Assembly: GCF_000306965.1 (NCBI RefSeq)
Contig: NZ_JH976441.1
Location: 86,625-150,624 of the forward strand
Source: Amphibacillus jilinensis Y1
GTDB taxonomy: Bacteria; Bacillota; Bacilli; Bacillales; Amphibacillaceae
Length of the DNA: 64,000 nucleotides
Direction of reading: 5' to 3'
This document shows, piece after piece, positions 18,108 to 27,928 of the stretch. Within the stretch, counting starts at the first letter, position 1, and every line of letters begins with the position of its first letter. The notes below the pieces were generated by a model. It had not been told where the DNA came from, searched no databases, and saw nothing but the letters and a program-made list of their open reading frames with translations. The position numbers and the translations under genes are program-made.

Positions 18108-18857
18108 ATGACGGAATACGAACAGCTTGTCTTAAATGAAATTGAGCAGTGGCGCAAGCAATTGGTCAAACGGCCCAGCATATTCGGTCAAATGACCAAG
18201 CAAGCACAGACGAAATTAAATACCTTAATCCCACAAAAGGCGCATGATATAATTACCGACAGTATTAAGCATATGGTTAAAGCTACCTTAGTCGGATCAT
18301 ACGTCACGACAAATAAAAAACAGCCGCTAGGCGATAACTTGTATGAGATGGACCAATTGTTTTTTGAAAAATTTAAATCGTTTCAGAAAGCCGCTGTCAT
18401 CGAGGGTGCTGGCACTGGTGTTGGTGGATTTTTGTTAGCATTGACTGATTTCCCATTGTTACTATCAATAAAAATTAGATTTTTGTTCGAAGTGGCGACC
18501 ATTTATGGCTATCATGTTGAGGCGTACGAGGAACGCATGTTTATTCTTTATGTTTTCCAACTTGCCTTTTCAAGCGATACCAAAAAACGTCAAACTTACG
18601 ACTTCGTTTGCAATTGGAATGAAAAAAAGAAGTTTGTTACTGATGTTGATTGGTACACATTCCAACAAGAGTATCGAGACTATATGGATGTAGCGAAACT
18701 GTTTCAAATGATCCCAGGCTTTGGCGCAGTTGTCGGTGCTTATGCCAATCATAACTTACTTGAAAAATTAGGTGAGACCGCCAAGCGCGCTTACCAACTT
18801 CGGTATTTAACGGATAGAGGAATAATCAATCCCGACAGCGTCAGCGAAAATCACTAA
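18108..18857 (+). CDS. EcsC family protein
   Basis: 249 residues from the ATG at 18108 (TGAGGTGATC upstream); an in-frame ATG at 18021 lies inside the repeat. The central part has the EcsC hallmark of a Gly-rich amphipathic segment (IEGAGTGVGGFLLALTDFPL, about 102-121) followed by a helix (LLSIKIRFLFEVATIYG) and a Gly-rich GFGAVVGAYAN near the C-terminus. EcsC proteins are named from the ecsABC locus; their biochemical role is unknown. Monocistronic here. Confidence 0.85.
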   Translation: MTEYEQLVLNEIEQWRKQLVKRPSIFGQMTKQAQTKLNTLIPQKAHDIITDSIKHMVKATLVGSYVTTNKKQPLGDNLYEMDQLFFEKFKSFQKAAVIEGAGTGVGGFLLALTDFPLLLSIKIRFLFEVATIYGYHVEAYEERMFILYVFQLAFSSDTKKRQTYDFVCNWNEKKKFVTDVDWYTFQQEYRDYMDVAKLFQMIPGFGAVVGAYANHNLLEKLGETAKRAYQLRYLTDRGIINPDSVSENH

Positions 18858-18925
18858 GACGCTTTCATTTTCTGTTCAGATGTCTTTAATGCATTATTTT
18901 ACGTACAAGTAATAAAGCAAAGAAC

Positions 18926-18952
18926 AAGCATCATAAGTTAACGATGCTTGTC
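18926..18952. terminator. Bidirectional terminator between EcsC-like gene and ung
   Basis: CAAGCATC and GATGCTTG pair across a 10-base loop between the convergent genes, overlapping the last codons of ung. Confidence 0.6.
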
Positions 18953-19630
18953 TTCCTCTGTGATCTGCCAATCAATCGGCTCACGACCAGCCTGTTCTAG
19001 GTACGCATTCGCTTTTGAAAATGGACGGCTGCCAAAGAAGCCACGATGTGCCGAGAGCGGGCTTGGGTGTGGCGACTTAACGATGTAATGCTTGCTCGTA
19101 TCGATTAGCGCTAGCTTTTTTTGAGCCGCTGCCCCCCATAGTAAATAAACGACTGGCTCCTGCTTTTCGTTTAATACCTCAATGACACGATCGGTAAATC
19201 GCTCCCATCCTTTTCCTTTATGCGAATGAGCCTGTCCTTGTCTAACAGTCAGCACATTGTTCAAAAGTAAGACGCCCTGCTCCGCCCACTTCACTAAGTA
19301 ACCGTGTGAAGGAATTGCGTAACCTAAATCAGTTTGTAGCTCCTTATACATATTTTGTAACGATGGTGGGATAGCTACCTGAGGCTTAACAGAGAAACTT
19401 AATCCATGCGCTTGGTTTGGTCCATGATAAGGATCTTGACCAAGAATGACCACCTTGACATGTTCAAAAGACGTGTAATGTAAGGCATTAAAGATGTTAT
19501 TCATATGCGGATAAATAATATGTGTTTGGTACTCTTGCTTTAAAAATTGGCGTAATTGCTTGTAGTAGGACTGCTCGAACTCCTGTCCAAGAACATTCGA
19601 CCAGTCATTATGTAAAATTTCCTTTGCCAC
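18938..19630 (-). CDS. ung: Uracil-DNA glycosylase
   Basis: 230 residues, standard family-1 Ung length. It removes uracil from DNA, starting base-excision repair. Motifs: [20 protein letters not shown] (catalytic Asp and water-activating site), [20 protein letters not shown] and [20 protein letters not shown] (DNA-intercalating loop with the catalytic His). Divergent from the riboswitch-controlled deaminase gene. Confidence 0.97.
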   Translation of the reverse strand: MAKEILHNDWSNVLGQEFEQSYYKQLRQFLKQEYQTHIIYPHMNNIFNALHYTSFEHVKVVILGQDPYHGPNQAHGLSFSVKPQVAIPPSLQNMYKELQTDLGYAIPSHGYLVKWAEQGVLLLNNVLTVRQGQAHSHKGKGWERFTDRVIEVLNEKQEPVVYLLWGAAAQKKLALIDTSKHYIVKSPHPSPLSAHRGFFGSRPFSKANAYLEQAGREPIDWQITEEDKHR

Positions 19631-19720
19631 GATTCTTTCATCCTCTCAAGTAACTTTGTTAGATAACCAAACAAGAAGATTGCATTGCTTCTGTAACTAG
19701 TTTAGCATACATACTAACAC

Positions 19721-19821
19721 TTTCGTATAACCTTAAAGATTGGTTTAAGGGTCTCTACTAAGAAACCGCAAATTTCTAGCTACGAAAATATGTATAACAG
19801 CATATTTTCGTGGCTTTTTTT
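19721..19821 (+). ncRNA. Purine riboswitch with overlapping terminator (predicted guanine-type, ON switch)
   Basis: Aptamer 19721-19787: P1 TTTCGTA/TACGAAA (7 bp), TAA, P2 CCTTAAA/TTTAAGG, J2/3 GTCTCTAC, P3 closed by the conserved loop CCGCAAA, and J3/1 containing CTA. The base matching position 74 is C (19780), which selects guanine rather than adenine. The terminator stem 19779-19792/19801-19814, followed by seven T, uses the 3' strand of P1 and the C-U-A of the pocket, so aptamer and terminator exclude each other. Ligand binding should therefore block termination and raise expression, as in the adenine pbuE switch. Confidence 0.85.
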
Positions 19822-19854
19822 GTATCTTAAAACTAGTATCAAAGGAGGAATAAA

Positions 19855-21192
19855 ATGCGAATTTTAATAAAAAATGCTGAAATTATCACGATGAATTTTG
19901 AAGAAGACATTATTTATGGTGACCTCTTGATTGAGGATGATCGAATTGTTGGACTTGGCTCTGATTTGGAAAATACTGATTATGATAAATGGATAGATGC
20001 TAGTGGCAAAACGATTATCCCGGGTTTTGTGCAAACCCATATCCATCTTTGTCAGACCGTTTTTCGTGGCCAAGCTGATGATCTTGAACTAATGGATTGG
20101 CTCAAACAAAAAATCTGGCCGCTTGAGGCCGCACATGATCAAGAATCGATTTACTACTCTGCTATGCTGGGCTTAGGTGAGCTGATCCAAAGCGGTACGA
20201 CTACCATTGTCGATATGGAGACTGTCCATCATACCGATTTTGCCTTTCAAGCACTAGCTAAGAGTGGTATTCGCGCGCTTTCTGGTAAAGTAATGATGGA
20301 CAAAGGCAACCAAGTTCCACTCCCCTTGCAAGAAAAAACAAGCGATTCGATTCAACAAAGTGTTGATTTATTAGAAAAATGGCATAACTATGACCACGGT
20401 AGATTACAATATGCTTTTTCACCACGATTTGTCGTATCCTGTACTGAAGCCTTATTAACTGAAGTTAAGCGACTTTCTGATCATTACGATGTGATGGTTC
20501 ATACCCATGCCTCGGAAAATAAAGGCGAGATTGATATTGTCCAGCGGGAAACAGGAATGCGCAATGTCGTCTACTTGGATCACTTAGGCTTAGCTAACAA
20601 GCGTCTCATTTTAGCACATTGCATTTGGCTTGATCAGCTTGAAAAACAAATCATACGCGAAAAAGGCGTCCATGTTAGTCACTGTCCCGCTTCTAATCTA
20701 AAGCTAGCCTCGGGTATTGCTGATATCCCTGAGATGCACGGCCACGGCACCTGTCTCAGTCTTGGCGCAGACGGCGCTCCCTGCAACAACAATTTAGATA
20801 TGTTTAACGACATGCGTCTGGCTGCCCTGATTCAAAAGCCCGTCCATGGCCCAACAGCAATGCCTGCCAAAGCCGTCTTTAAGATGGCAACCATTGGTGG
20901 AGCAAAAGCAATTGGGCAAGACCATGATATTGGAAGTTTAGAGGTTGGCAAGAAAGCAGACTTAGCCATTCTTGATCTGAATAATTTTCACACTTACCCT
21001 TCGGTGGAGGTTGACCCGATTTCACGGGTTGTTTACAGTGCCACGAGGGCTGACGTTGAGACAACGATTATCAATGGTAAGATCGTGATGGAAAATCGTC
21101 ACATGCTTACGATTGATAAGGCGGATGTTTTACAACAAGCGAATCAATCAATTCGTCAGCTAGTGAAGCGGTCAAAACAATTCCTTAAATAA
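19855..21192 (+). CDS. Amidohydrolase: purine/deoxyadenosine-type deaminase under riboswitch control
   Basis: 445 residues, metal-dependent amidohydrolase of the SsnA/5'-deoxyadenosine-deaminase/guanine-deaminase group. Metal ligands: VQTHIHLCQT (HxH, about residues 63-65), MVHTHASEN, LILAHCIWLD and SLGADGAPCNNN (catalytic Asp). The C-terminal IGSLEVGKKADLAILDL closes the beta-sandwich domain. RBS AAAGGAGG before the ATG. The upstream riboswitch is guanine-type and predicted to activate, so guanine (or a related oxopurine) deamination is the most consistent substrate. From sequence alone adenosine-type substrates remain possible. Confidence 0.85.
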   Translation: MRILIKNAEIITMNFEEDIIYGDLLIEDDRIVGLGSDLENTDYDKWIDASGKTIIPGFVQTHIHLCQTVFRGQADDLELMDWLKQKIWPLEAAHDQESIYYSAMLGLGELIQSGTTTIVDMETVHHTDFAFQALAKSGIRALSGKVMMDKGNQVPLPLQEKTSDSIQQSVDLLEKWHNYDHGRLQYAFSPRFVVSCTEALLTEVKRLSDHYDVMVHTHASENKGEIDIVQRETGMRNVVYLDHLGLANKRLILAHCIWLDQLEKQIIREKGVHVSHCPASNLKLASGIADIPEMHGHGTCLSLGADGAPCNNNLDMFNDMRLAALIQKPVHGPTAMPAKAVFKMATIGGAKAIGQDHDIGSLEVGKKADLAILDLNNFHTYPSVEVDPISRVVYSATRADVETTIINGKIVMENRHMLTIDKADVLQQANQSIRQLVKRSKQFLK

Positions 21193-21309
21193 CCATTCAA
21201 TTTAATGTTTAACATTAAATATCTAATGATATTTATTAATTTTTAATTGTTTTTGCAAGGATATTACCATATAATGAAAACATATCTTGATTGAAGGGTG
21301 TGATTCAGT

Positions 21310-21930
21310 ATGGAACAATCTTTGCGTTCGATGCAACAGACAACAAATAGAGTATTACAAGTTTTGAATTTTGTGTTAGCAGGTGGGTGTCTATTCTTTC
21401 TTATTGTATTCGTTATGTTAGTGTGGGCAAGCTTTTTACCAGGTGATTCCTTTTCAATCGAACAAGGAATAGAGCAATGGGCACTAAATGCTAACTTAAC
21501 AGAAAATGGCACAAGCTTCTTTTCAACTGTGTCTTTTCGTCATCTCCCCAGCCTTCCAGAGCACAGGATTAATGTTAAAGCTGCTTTTTTGGTCCAGTTA
21601 TTTTTCAACCTACTTATTTATTTATCACTATTCATCTATGCAATTTATCAATTAAAACAAATTTTACTAACCATGTACGAAGAAGATGGACCATTTACAA
21701 TGGAGAATACAATAAGGTTAAAGCGATTAGGCTGGCTAATTGTCGGTTATGCTCTGCTTAGTGATCTCATTGTTCTGTTAGCTATGCTCGTATTTTCGAC
21801 GCATACCTTCTCCATATCTTATGAAGTCATTAATTTTACAGCTTTAATCATTGGCGCAGTTTTACTCATACTCGCACATGTTTTCCAATACGGATCTTTT
21901 CTACAGCACGAATACGACACAACTGTATAG
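21310..21930 (+). CDS. DUF2975 family membrane protein
   Basis: 206 residues, four membrane helices (about 20-43, 96-117, 139-161, 176-196). The pattern, with EEDGPFTMENTIRLKRLGWL between helices 2 and 3, is that of DUF2975. Such proteins are nearly always paired with a tiny XRE regulator, present here 12 bases downstream. Function unknown. Confidence 0.85.
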   Translation: MEQSLRSMQQTTNRVLQVLNFVLAGGCLFFLIVFVMLVWASFLPGDSFSIEQGIEQWALNANLTENGTSFFSTVSFRHLPSLPEHRINVKAAFLVQLFFNLLIYLSLFIYAIYQLKQILLTMYEEDGPFTMENTIRLKRLGWLIVGYALLSDLIVLLAMLVFSTHTFSISYEVINFTALIIGAVLLILAHVFQYGSFLQHEYDTTV

Positions 21931-21942
21931 TGGAGGACCAAG

Positions 21943-22152
21943 ATGGCGATTATTATAAGACTAGACCGCATACTAGCGGATAAAAAAATGAAACTAAACG
22001 ATCTGGCGGAAGCCATTGATATTTCCAATGTGAATCTGTCAAATTTAAAAACTGGAAAAGTAAAAGCCATACGCTTTTCAACCTTGGAAGCAATTTGTCA
22101 GGAGCTAAATTGCCAGCCCGGTGATATTCTTGAATACCTACCCGATAACTAA
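21943..22152 (+). CDS. Small XRE-family (YozG-like) DNA-binding protein
   Basis: 69 residues, almost only a helix-turn-helix domain (IIIRLDRILADKKMKLNDLA, ISNVNLSNLKTGK, RFSTLEAICQELNC). It ends QPGDILEYLPDN, the typical YozG tail. Cotranscribed with the DUF2975 protein; probably regulates this operon. Confidence 0.88.
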   Translation: MAIIIRLDRILADKKMKLNDLAEAIDISNVNLSNLKTGKVKAIRFSTLEAICQELNCQPGDILEYLPDN

Positions 22153-22188
22153 TGATCGAAAAATTTTAAAAAGGATGGTGTGAGCTGA

Positions 22189-23355
22189 ATGACCAAATTA
22201 GCGCAAGCAGAAGCATTTTTAGCAGCAAAGCAGCAGGAAATGATTGATTTATGGGAAAACATTATTCGTATCGAAAGCCCCTCAAATGATGTTGCAGGTG
22301 TCAATGCCGTTGCAAGCTACTTAACAGATTATTGTCGCAAAGTGAATCTTGAGACAAAGACTTATCCTTTCAATCAAGCGGGTAGCAGTTTAATAGCCTA
22401 TACCCCTGCTAGACATCTACCTAATATCGCTCTTGTCGCCCATATGGATACGGTGCAACCGGTTGGCTCATTCGGAGCTGATCCAATTACTTATCAAGAT
22501 GGCTTCCTCCATGGTCCAGGAGCTTATGACTGTAAGGGTGGTATTGTCATTGCATTGTTTGTTATTCAAGCTTTACAACAAATGGGTTACGACAAACGAC
22601 AGCTTAAGCTCATTTTGTCAGGTGATGAAGAGGTTGCCCATCAGCTTTCACAGGGGCAAGGTGCTAAGGTTTTTGATCTAGAAACGTCCTTTACCGCCAC
22701 TGCATTCACTTGTGAAAGCGCCCGATTAAGTGGTGATGTCATTACAAAGCGAAAGGGCGGTGCTTTTTATCGATTCGACATAAAAGGGATTTCTGCCCAC
22801 GCTGGCAATCATCCACTTGGTGGAGCAAGTGCGATCCAAGAAGCAGCCCATAAAATGATAGCGATTGAAAAGCATACTAACCCTGAGGGTACGACCTATA
22901 ATTGCGGTGTGATTGAAGGCGGTACTGGAACAAATGTCATTCCAGATACATGTACCTTCAAGGTAGGCGTTCGTTTTAAAACAAATGCCGACTTAGATCA
23001 AGCAGAGCAGTTACTGCAAGCCATTAATGATCAAGCGTTTATCGACAACACGGTTTCAACGTTGACAAAAGAAGCCGCCTTTTTGGCAATGGAGGAAACC
23101 GAAAAAACGCCCGACCTATTCCAGCTTTACCACGATGCACGAAGTGATTTGGGCTTTCATAAACCTAAACCGTTGTATGTCGGGGGCTGCTCAGATAGTG
23201 CTTATTTAACCGCTAAAGGCATTCCGACATTATGTGGAGTAGGTGTGATCGGCGTTGACCCGCATTCATCGAATGAGCGTGCACGCGTTTCATCACTTCA
23301 GGAACAAGCACTTACGATTGTGAAAACGATATTGGATATGCCGGATCAGTTCTGA
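22189..23355 (+). CDS. M20 family metallopeptidase (ArgE/DapE/CPG2-like)
   Basis: 388 residues. Zn-binding and catalytic motifs: LVAHMDTVQPV, GPGAYDCKGGIV (bridging Asp), LSGDEEVAH (catalytic Glu pair) and the C-terminal VDPHSSNERARV (metal His). A dimerisation domain lies at about 190-300 (KGISAHAGNHPLGGASAI). This pattern fits glutamate carboxypeptidase/CPG2-like enzymes that remove C-terminal residues from peptides or folates; exact substrate unknown. Follows the DUF2975/XRE pair by 36 bases on the same strand. Confidence 0.9.
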   Translation: MTKLAQAEAFLAAKQQEMIDLWENIIRIESPSNDVAGVNAVASYLTDYCRKVNLETKTYPFNQAGSSLIAYTPARHLPNIALVAHMDTVQPVGSFGADPITYQDGFLHGPGAYDCKGGIVIALFVIQALQQMGYDKRQLKLILSGDEEVAHQLSQGQGAKVFDLETSFTATAFTCESARLSGDVITKRKGGAFYRFDIKGISAHAGNHPLGGASAIQEAAHKMIAIEKHTNPEGTTYNCGVIEGGTGTNVIPDTCTFKVGVRFKTNADLDQAEQLLQAINDQAFIDNTVSTLTKEAAFLAMEETEKTPDLFQLYHDARSDLGFHKPKPLYVGGCSDSAYLTAKGIPTLCGVGVIGVDPHSSNERARVSSLQEQALTIVKTILDMPDQF

Positions 23356-23483
23356 GCCCATACAACTTTTCACGGCGAACCGTTGATGATAAAAGCTTGT
23401 CACCGAGATTCCGCGTCAAGTGAGTGGAGCATAAGTTGCATCATACAACCTAAATAGCCTTTCAAATGAAACATCTAATATTT

Positions 23484-23517
23484 AGAAGGGAACAGCGACA
23501 TTCTGCCGTTCCCTTCT
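23484..23517 (+). terminator. Terminator after M20 peptidase gene
   Basis: AGAAGGGAAC (23484-23493) pairs with GTTCCCTTCT (23508-23517), followed by CATTTTT. Confidence 0.75.
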
Positions 23518-23597
23518 CATTTTTATTCTTTTTTCGAGGAATTGTACTGTTAAAGGGTGCGTTATTTACATGTTGAGTATGGCATCGTTAGTCATGC

Positions 23598-23675
23598 TCA
23601 TTCCACCATTGCCGCAATAGCTCCAGATGTAGCACCTGTTGCGGTATTAACAGCAACCTCTCCCCCAACTAACAT
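23598..23675 (-). pseudogene. Possible remnant of a double-glycine-leader peptide
   Basis: The minus-strand frame from the ATG at 23675 reads MLVGGEVAVNTATGATSGAI and ends AAMVE before TGA. Extending upstream gives ELMLVGG, like the end of a double-Gly bacteriocin leader (ELxxVxGG), and the following Gly/Ala/Thr-rich part resembles two-peptide bacteriocins. There is no leader start or ribosome site, and stops occur on both sides. Could be chance. Confidence 0.25.
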
Positions 23676-23868
23676 TAACTCACACACGATGTACTACTTG
23701 ATAATTAAATTTACACTTCGACCAACAACGACTGTTACATATCCCCCTTGTAAATCAGCAAATATTATAGTATTGCTTTTTGCCTATGCACTCTATTTTA
23801 AGAAAAAGATTAATTTTATTACGATCGGGTAATTGTATATAGGGATTTATAAAGCAAGGGGTGATAAC

Positions 23869-24987
23869 TTGGAATTGAATGTAGGTTTAATTTGCGCTCC
23901 AGAACTACCTGAAACCATATGTAGAGAATTGATTGAACCATTAAGTAGGTATTGTCAAAATCATGTCGATGATAAATACGAGTGGACATTAGATATTATG
24001 GTTGACCCATTAACAGGAGCTGTAGAAGATTCAAAGGAAATATTTAATGAAGCGAGTAAAATAGCAGACCAACAAAATTGGGATTATACGATATGCGTAA
24101 CTGATCTTCTTCTGTTTGATAAGAAGAAGATCATCTTAGCAGATCTAAACAAAGATCTTGATATCGCACTCCTCTCTTTGCCAGCTTTTGGTGCGCCACC
24201 AATGAAAAACAGAACATTTAAAATGATCAAACAAATTGTTTATGAACTGCATAATCAAGACCTAAGTGCTGCAAGAATAAAGGAAACCGCTACACATCAA
24301 ATGAAGCAAAAATTGAGATTATCGCCTATTAAACGGAGGAAAGCTAGCATATCCGAAGAAACAAACGTGATCCGCTATTCTGTCGTGCCCAAAATAAATG
24401 GTAAAGTTAGGGCAATTTTTGGAATGACTTATGCCAATAGACCTTGGGCAGTGATTGCCTCTTTTAAACCCATTATTGCTGTCGCGTTTGCTACAGGTGC
24501 TTACACGTTAATTTTTCCTACGTTATGGGAATTAAGTATACATTATAATCTGTTAAGACTCGTCGCCATTACCTTTGTAGCTATTACTAGTATGATTATT
24601 TGGATGATCGTTTCCCATCATTTGTGGGAGAAACGTACTAAAGAAGGAAAAGCCAAAATGAAAAAACTTTATAATACAACGACGTTAATAACCTTAACTG
24701 TTGCAGTGTTAGCCTATTACATCGTCCTCTTTGCTATATTTTCAATTGCAATCGTCTTTTTTGTTCCGCCCGACTTATTTGAATCCTTGACAGAGATAGA
24801 AAAAGATGTAACACTAACTAGTTTTTTACGTTTAAGCTGGTTAGCAACTTCAATTGCAACGTTAGCAGGATCGATAGGCGCCAGCGCTGAAAGCACAGAA
24901 TTAATTCGTAATATCGCCTATGGTTATCGGCAAAACCGGCGCTATAATGAAGTAAAAGAACGCAATGTTCAAGATGATAACAACTAG
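23869..24987 (+). CDS. Conserved membrane protein, unknown (Bacillus-type)
   Basis: 372 residues from a TTG start with AAGGGGTG upstream. The N-terminal soluble half (about 1-170) has VGLICAPELPETICRELIEP, DPLTGA and WDYTICVTDLLLF; the C-terminal half has four or so membrane helices (about 200-345). Relatives in bacilli carry misleading folate-enzyme names; I see no folate-binding motif. Function unknown. Lies 59 bases before a CDF transporter gene. Confidence 0.7.
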   Translation: MELNVGLICAPELPETICRELIEPLSRYCQNHVDDKYEWTLDIMVDPLTGAVEDSKEIFNEASKIADQQNWDYTICVTDLLLFDKKKIILADLNKDLDIALLSLPAFGAPPMKNRTFKMIKQIVYELHNQDLSAARIKETATHQMKQKLRLSPIKRRKASISEETNVIRYSVVPKINGKVRAIFGMTYANRPWAVIASFKPIIAVAFATGAYTLIFPTLWELSIHYNLLRLVAITFVAITSMIIWMIVSHHLWEKRTKEGKAKMKKLYNTTTLITLTVAVLAYYIVLFAIFSIAIVFFVPPDLFESLTEIEKDVTLTSFLRLSWLATSIATLAGSIGASAESTELIRNIAYGYRQNRRYNEVKERNVQDDNN

Positions 24988-25046
24988 CTTAACATTGAAC
25001 AAATATGATATAATGAGCTTTGACTTTTAAGATAGGAGCAGATATA

Positions 25047-25961
25047 ATGCAACAAAATAACAGTCGTGAACATGCGCTATTGAAAATCTCAGTATATGGC
25101 GCTATTATTTTTTCTGTGACTGGAATCGTCATTGGCTTGCTTGTTGGCGCTCAAATGATTTTATTTGACGGGCTATATTCACTCGTGAGTTTGGGGCTTT
25201 CGATATTATCTTTAATCGCAGCGAGGTTTATTAGTAAGCATGATATTAACAATTATCCATTTGGTAAAGATAAAATTGAGCCGTTAGTCGTGCTAATCAA
25301 ATACTTTGTTATACTCGTACTTGTTATCGCCTCCCTTATTTCAGCTTTAATGGCTTTAGCCTCTGGTGGTAGAGAAGTAGCCGTAGGTATTGCTTTAATC
25401 TATTCAACCCTAGCAACAGTTTTATGTATTGGCATCACCTATTATTTAAAAAAAGAGGCTAATAAAGTACGTTCTGCCCTTTTACAAGCAGAAGCTAATC
25501 AGTGGTATATGGATACATTAGTTAGTGTTGCTGTGTTAATAGGTTTTGTAATCTCATATTTACTTAATCTTTTTATAACAACTCAATTTATCGTACCATT
25601 TATTGATCCAATTATGGTCATAGCTGTATCGATTTATTTTATTAAAGTACCCATTGAGGAAATGTCGACTGCATTACGTGAAATCTTAGACATGCCACCG
25701 AAGGGAAAAATGCCAGATCAAATTAAACAATTTATCAAGGTGCTTGCCAGAGAACGTGATTTTGATGAAACCATTGTGAGAATTACTAAAGTAGGTAAAA
25801 CTTTGTGGGTTGAAATTGATTTTGTCATTAAAAAAGAGGAATTAGCGTCTTTAACTGATCAAGACCAAATTAGAGAAGCTATAGACCGCTACTTAGATCA
25901 ATATCCTTATCAAAAATGGTTAACGGTCTCCTTTACAAAAGATCGGAAATGGGCATTGTAA
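25047..25961 (+). CDS. Cation diffusion facilitator (CDF) family transporter
   Basis: 304 residues from the ATG at 25047 (ATAGGAG upstream). Six membrane helices (about 13-205) and a C-terminal cytoplasmic domain. The helix 2 segment FDGLYSLVSLGLS and helix 5 segment ANQWYMDTLVSV hold the conserved Asp positions; the usual HxxxD/DxxxD pattern is partly replaced by Asn and Tyr, so the metal (Zn, Mn or Fe) cannot be told. Expected to export divalent cations in exchange for protons. Confidence 0.85.
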   Translation: MQQNNSREHALLKISVYGAIIFSVTGIVIGLLVGAQMILFDGLYSLVSLGLSILSLIAARFISKHDINNYPFGKDKIEPLVVLIKYFVILVLVIASLISALMALASGGREVAVGIALIYSTLATVLCIGITYYLKKEANKVRSALLQAEANQWYMDTLVSVAVLIGFVISYLLNLFITTQFIVPFIDPIMVIAVSIYFIKVPIEEMSTALREILDMPPKGKMPDQIKQFIKVLARERDFDETIVRITKVGKTLWVEIDFVIKKEELASLTDQDQIREAIDRYLDQYPYQKWLTVSFTKDRKWAL

Positions 25962-26023
25962 AAAAACAAGCCAGTAACCCATGATTATTTTTTAAAAAAA
26001 CAACAAAATACTGTCACAAGGTT

Positions 26024-26057
26024 AGGCGCACTAAACACTCAGGTGTTTAGTGCGCCT
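26024..26057. terminator. Bidirectional terminator between CDF gene and tyrS
   Basis: AGGCGCACTAAACAC pairs perfectly over 15 bp with GTGTTTAGTGCGCCT around a four-base loop, between convergent genes. Confidence 0.75.
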
Positions 26058-26096
26058 TATAGTATATCTCCTGTGCTCTCTTACTTATTTTACATG

Positions 26097-27431
<1,335 letters not shown>

Positions 27432-27551
27432 TTAGAAAAGGCACACTCGCTCGCTTTCTAGTGAATATGTTAACTTTTCTTAATGTTAGCCCTTTAAAAT
27501 TTTTGAGCTTGTTACTTCCTACTTTTTGTTGTATCATCCTTTCTTAACAAA

Positions 27552-27800
27552 CAAAAAAAGAGCAAAACACATCCCAAAAGGGACGAGTTTTACTCTCGCG
27601 GTACCACCCTCGTTGCAATCTATCATTGCCACTTGAATTGATATCGATGCACTATGTTGCACCGCCTACACCTTAAGTTGTGTATAGGAAGCTCAAGAAC
27701 GTAATTCACGCTAATACTATGCTCTGACTTGCACCATCCGTCAGCTCTCTTAAACCAGGGAATATTAACATTACTTCAATCTATCATCACTAAAATATTT
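27552..27800 (-). ncRNA. Tyrosine T-box leader of tyrS
   Basis: On the minus strand the conserved T-box core GAGGGTGGTACCGCG (27598-27612) precedes a terminator made of GAGTAAAACTCGTCCC and GGGATGTGTTTTGCTC with a run of T. Upstream is a long stem I. A TAC triplet at 27701-27703, within GTGAATTACGTTC, is in the right place for a Tyr specifier codon. Uncharged tRNA-Tyr should bind and favour the antiterminator, so tyrS rises when tyrosine is short. About 190 bases separate it from the tyrS start. Confidence 0.92.
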
Positions 27801-27928
27801 ACTGTTGTGTTACATTATTATCATAATTTCATGACAATCGCAAGCTTTTTTTAAAAAATGTCGGCTCAGATACTTCTTAATTGCTGAAATATGCTATAAT
27901 ATGAGATGGAATTTTAGGAGGTATTGAT

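Larger units (their letters stand above)
23356..23868. other. Intergenic region with terminator and possible peptide remnant
   Basis: 513 bases. Contains a terminator (23484-23517) for the M20 peptidase and, on the minus strand, a short Gly/Ala-rich reading frame (23598-23675) listed separately. A 91-codon plus-strand frame at 23557-23832 lacks a ribosome site and has an odd composition, so I take it as the shadow of that minus-strand remnant. Confidence 0.5.

Noticed and set aside
23356..23460. Possible structured RNA after the M20 peptidase gene
   Set aside because: Higher GC than its surroundings, but no consistent long stem could be drawn apart from the terminator downstream.
23557..23832. 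91-codon plus-strand frame before the 372-residue membrane protein gene
   Set aside because: No ribosome site; biased composition explained as antisense of the Gly/Ala-rich minus-strand remnant.
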